A DNA stretch of 64,000 bases. Origin: Leptospira fletcheri (GTDB lineage: Bacteria; Spirochaetota; Leptospiria; Leptospirales; Leptospiraceae). Position 1 is the first letter of the stretch; the number at the start of each line of letters is the position of its first letter. The translations under genes and the position numbers were made by a program. The notes beneath the pieces were generated by a model that made no database searches, had not been told where the DNA came from, and saw only the letters and a program-made list of their open reading frames with translations. Of this stretch, positions 63,443 to 64,000 are shown piece by piece. Location of the stretch: positions 186,001-250,000 of the forward strand of contig NZ_RQET01000008.1 in assembly GCF_004769195.1 (NCBI RefSeq), written 5' to 3'.

Positions 63443-63946
63443 TCAGTTATATCTTGCCATTAATTTTTTCAACCCGAGCAGCGCAGGCTCGTAATCCGGA
63501 TCGATTTTCAATGCGGCTTCGAACTCCTTTTTGGCCCGGTCCAGGTACCCTAGGCTCTCCCAACAGCAACCTTCGTTGAAATACGGATAGATCCGAACTT
63601 CGTATCTAGGTGCGGATTTGGCCTTTTGTAACCAGGGGACCGCGTCCAAAAACTTCTTTTGTTGCATCAGATAGACGCCTATATCGTTGTACGGATTTCC
63701 GAGCTTGGGATCCGTATCTATGGCGCGGTGGCAGTATTCGATCGCCTTTTCCGTTTTGCCAGCCAAGGAATACACCCAACCCAGAAACGTCCAGGCCTCG
63801 GCGGTAGGACGGAGGGAAAGGCTTTTTCTATAGTAAAAAGAAGCCCGCTTCAGGTCCCCTTCCGTTTGGAATTTGTATCCTTCCAAAAAGTACTGCTTCG
63901 CGTCCTCGTTCTCTCCGAATGCCCGTAAATACATAGGGTGGATCAT
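63443..63946 (-). CDS. TPR-repeat protein
   Basis: 167 residues made of about four tetratricopeptide repeats: [83 protein letters not shown] and [27 protein letters not shown]. It has no signal peptide and probably serves as a protein-interaction module. It shares the unusual GNPxN(D/E)IGxxL stretch with the TPR protein at 40068. Its ATG overlaps an upstream stop as ATGA, so it is coupled to the gene that runs off the window. Confidence 0.9.
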   Translation of the reverse strand: MIHPMYLRAFGENEDAKQYFLEGYKFQTEGDLKRASFYYRKSLSLRPTAEAWTFLGWVYSLAGKTEKAIEYCHRAIDTDPKLGNPYNDIGVYLMQQKKFLDAVPWLQKAKSAPRYEVRIYPYFNEGCCWESLGYLDRAKKEFEAALKIDPDYEPALLGLKKLMARYN

Positions 63947-64000
63947 TCAACCTTCTCCTCTACCGAACGAGTCCAAAGCTCGGATTCATTTGCGAACTTT
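63943..64000 (-). CDS. C-terminal end of a gene running off the right edge
   Basis: On the minus strand the frame entering from the window edge reads [18 protein letters not shown] and stops with TGA at 63945-63943, overlapping the TPR start as ATGA. The overlap pattern, common in this genome, and a GAGGAG site before the TPR ATG support a real upstream gene. Only 18 codons are visible, so the product cannot be named. Confidence 0.45.
   Translation of the reverse strand, partial: KFANESELWTRSVEEKVE

Overview
The window reads as chromosomal DNA of a spirochaete of the genus Leptospira or a close relative. This rests on gene content and order: a compact translation operon with rimP-nusA-infB-rbfA-truB-rpsO-pnp; the run dapA-dapB-cdaA-cdaR-acpS-bactofilin-rpsB-tsf-pyrH-frr-uppS-cdsA-dxr-rseP-proS-trpB-trpA; a short (199-residue) EF-Ts; a MEP isoprenoid pathway; a spirochaete-type CHASE2 adenylyl cyclase; and leptospiral-looking lipoproteins. 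G+C is roughly one half by eye, which is high for the genus. No rRNA, tRNA, CRISPR array, transposase, phage gene or plasmid function was seen.

Layout. 1-2175 (+): the end of a class I aminotransferase, an orphan prepilin peptidase and pdxH. 2181-13643 (-): riboflavin genes (ribBA, ribE, ribD), the Sec accessory genes secF, secD, a Lys-rich membrane protein and yajC, then trpD, pgsA, rimO and a RodZ-like protein. 13669-17351 (-): a LolA-like carrier and ftsK. 17540-17672: repeat copy A. 17672-27834 (-): the translation and RNA operon, ending with an M16 peptidase and dut. 27835-28182: divergent intergenic region. 28183-31426 (+): a lipoprotein, nnr and a one-pass membrane protein. 31427-31567: repeat copy B. 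31709-34330 (+): a mini-ORF, an alpha/beta hydrolase, a DGPF/YCII protein and an ECF42-like sigma factor. 34335-40538: a NamZ-like hydrolase, a large protein with a degenerate cyclic-nucleotide-binding domain, several lineage-specific proteins and a TPR protein. 40585-44848 (-): dxs and the adenylyl cyclase. 44988-60953 (-): about 20 co-directional housekeeping genes for tryptophan, protein synthesis, envelope isoprenoids and phospholipids, c-di-AMP and diaminopimelate. 61088-64000: a polyprenyl-phosphate sugar transferase, a MarR regulator, an enoyl-CoA hydratase and a TPR protein.

The genes are mainly core metabolism and envelope biogenesis, packed into long operons with 4-11 bp overlaps and frequent TTG starts. 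The least explained parts are: (i) a two-part repeat present twice, each copy starting exactly at the stop codon of the upstream gene; (ii) an RGG-like tandem-repeat domain in IF-2; (iii) the 841-residue protein with a degenerate cyclic-nucleotide fold; and (iv) a short accessory block (31.4-34.3 kb) with a structured leader, mini-ORF, hydrolase and ECF42/DGPF pair.
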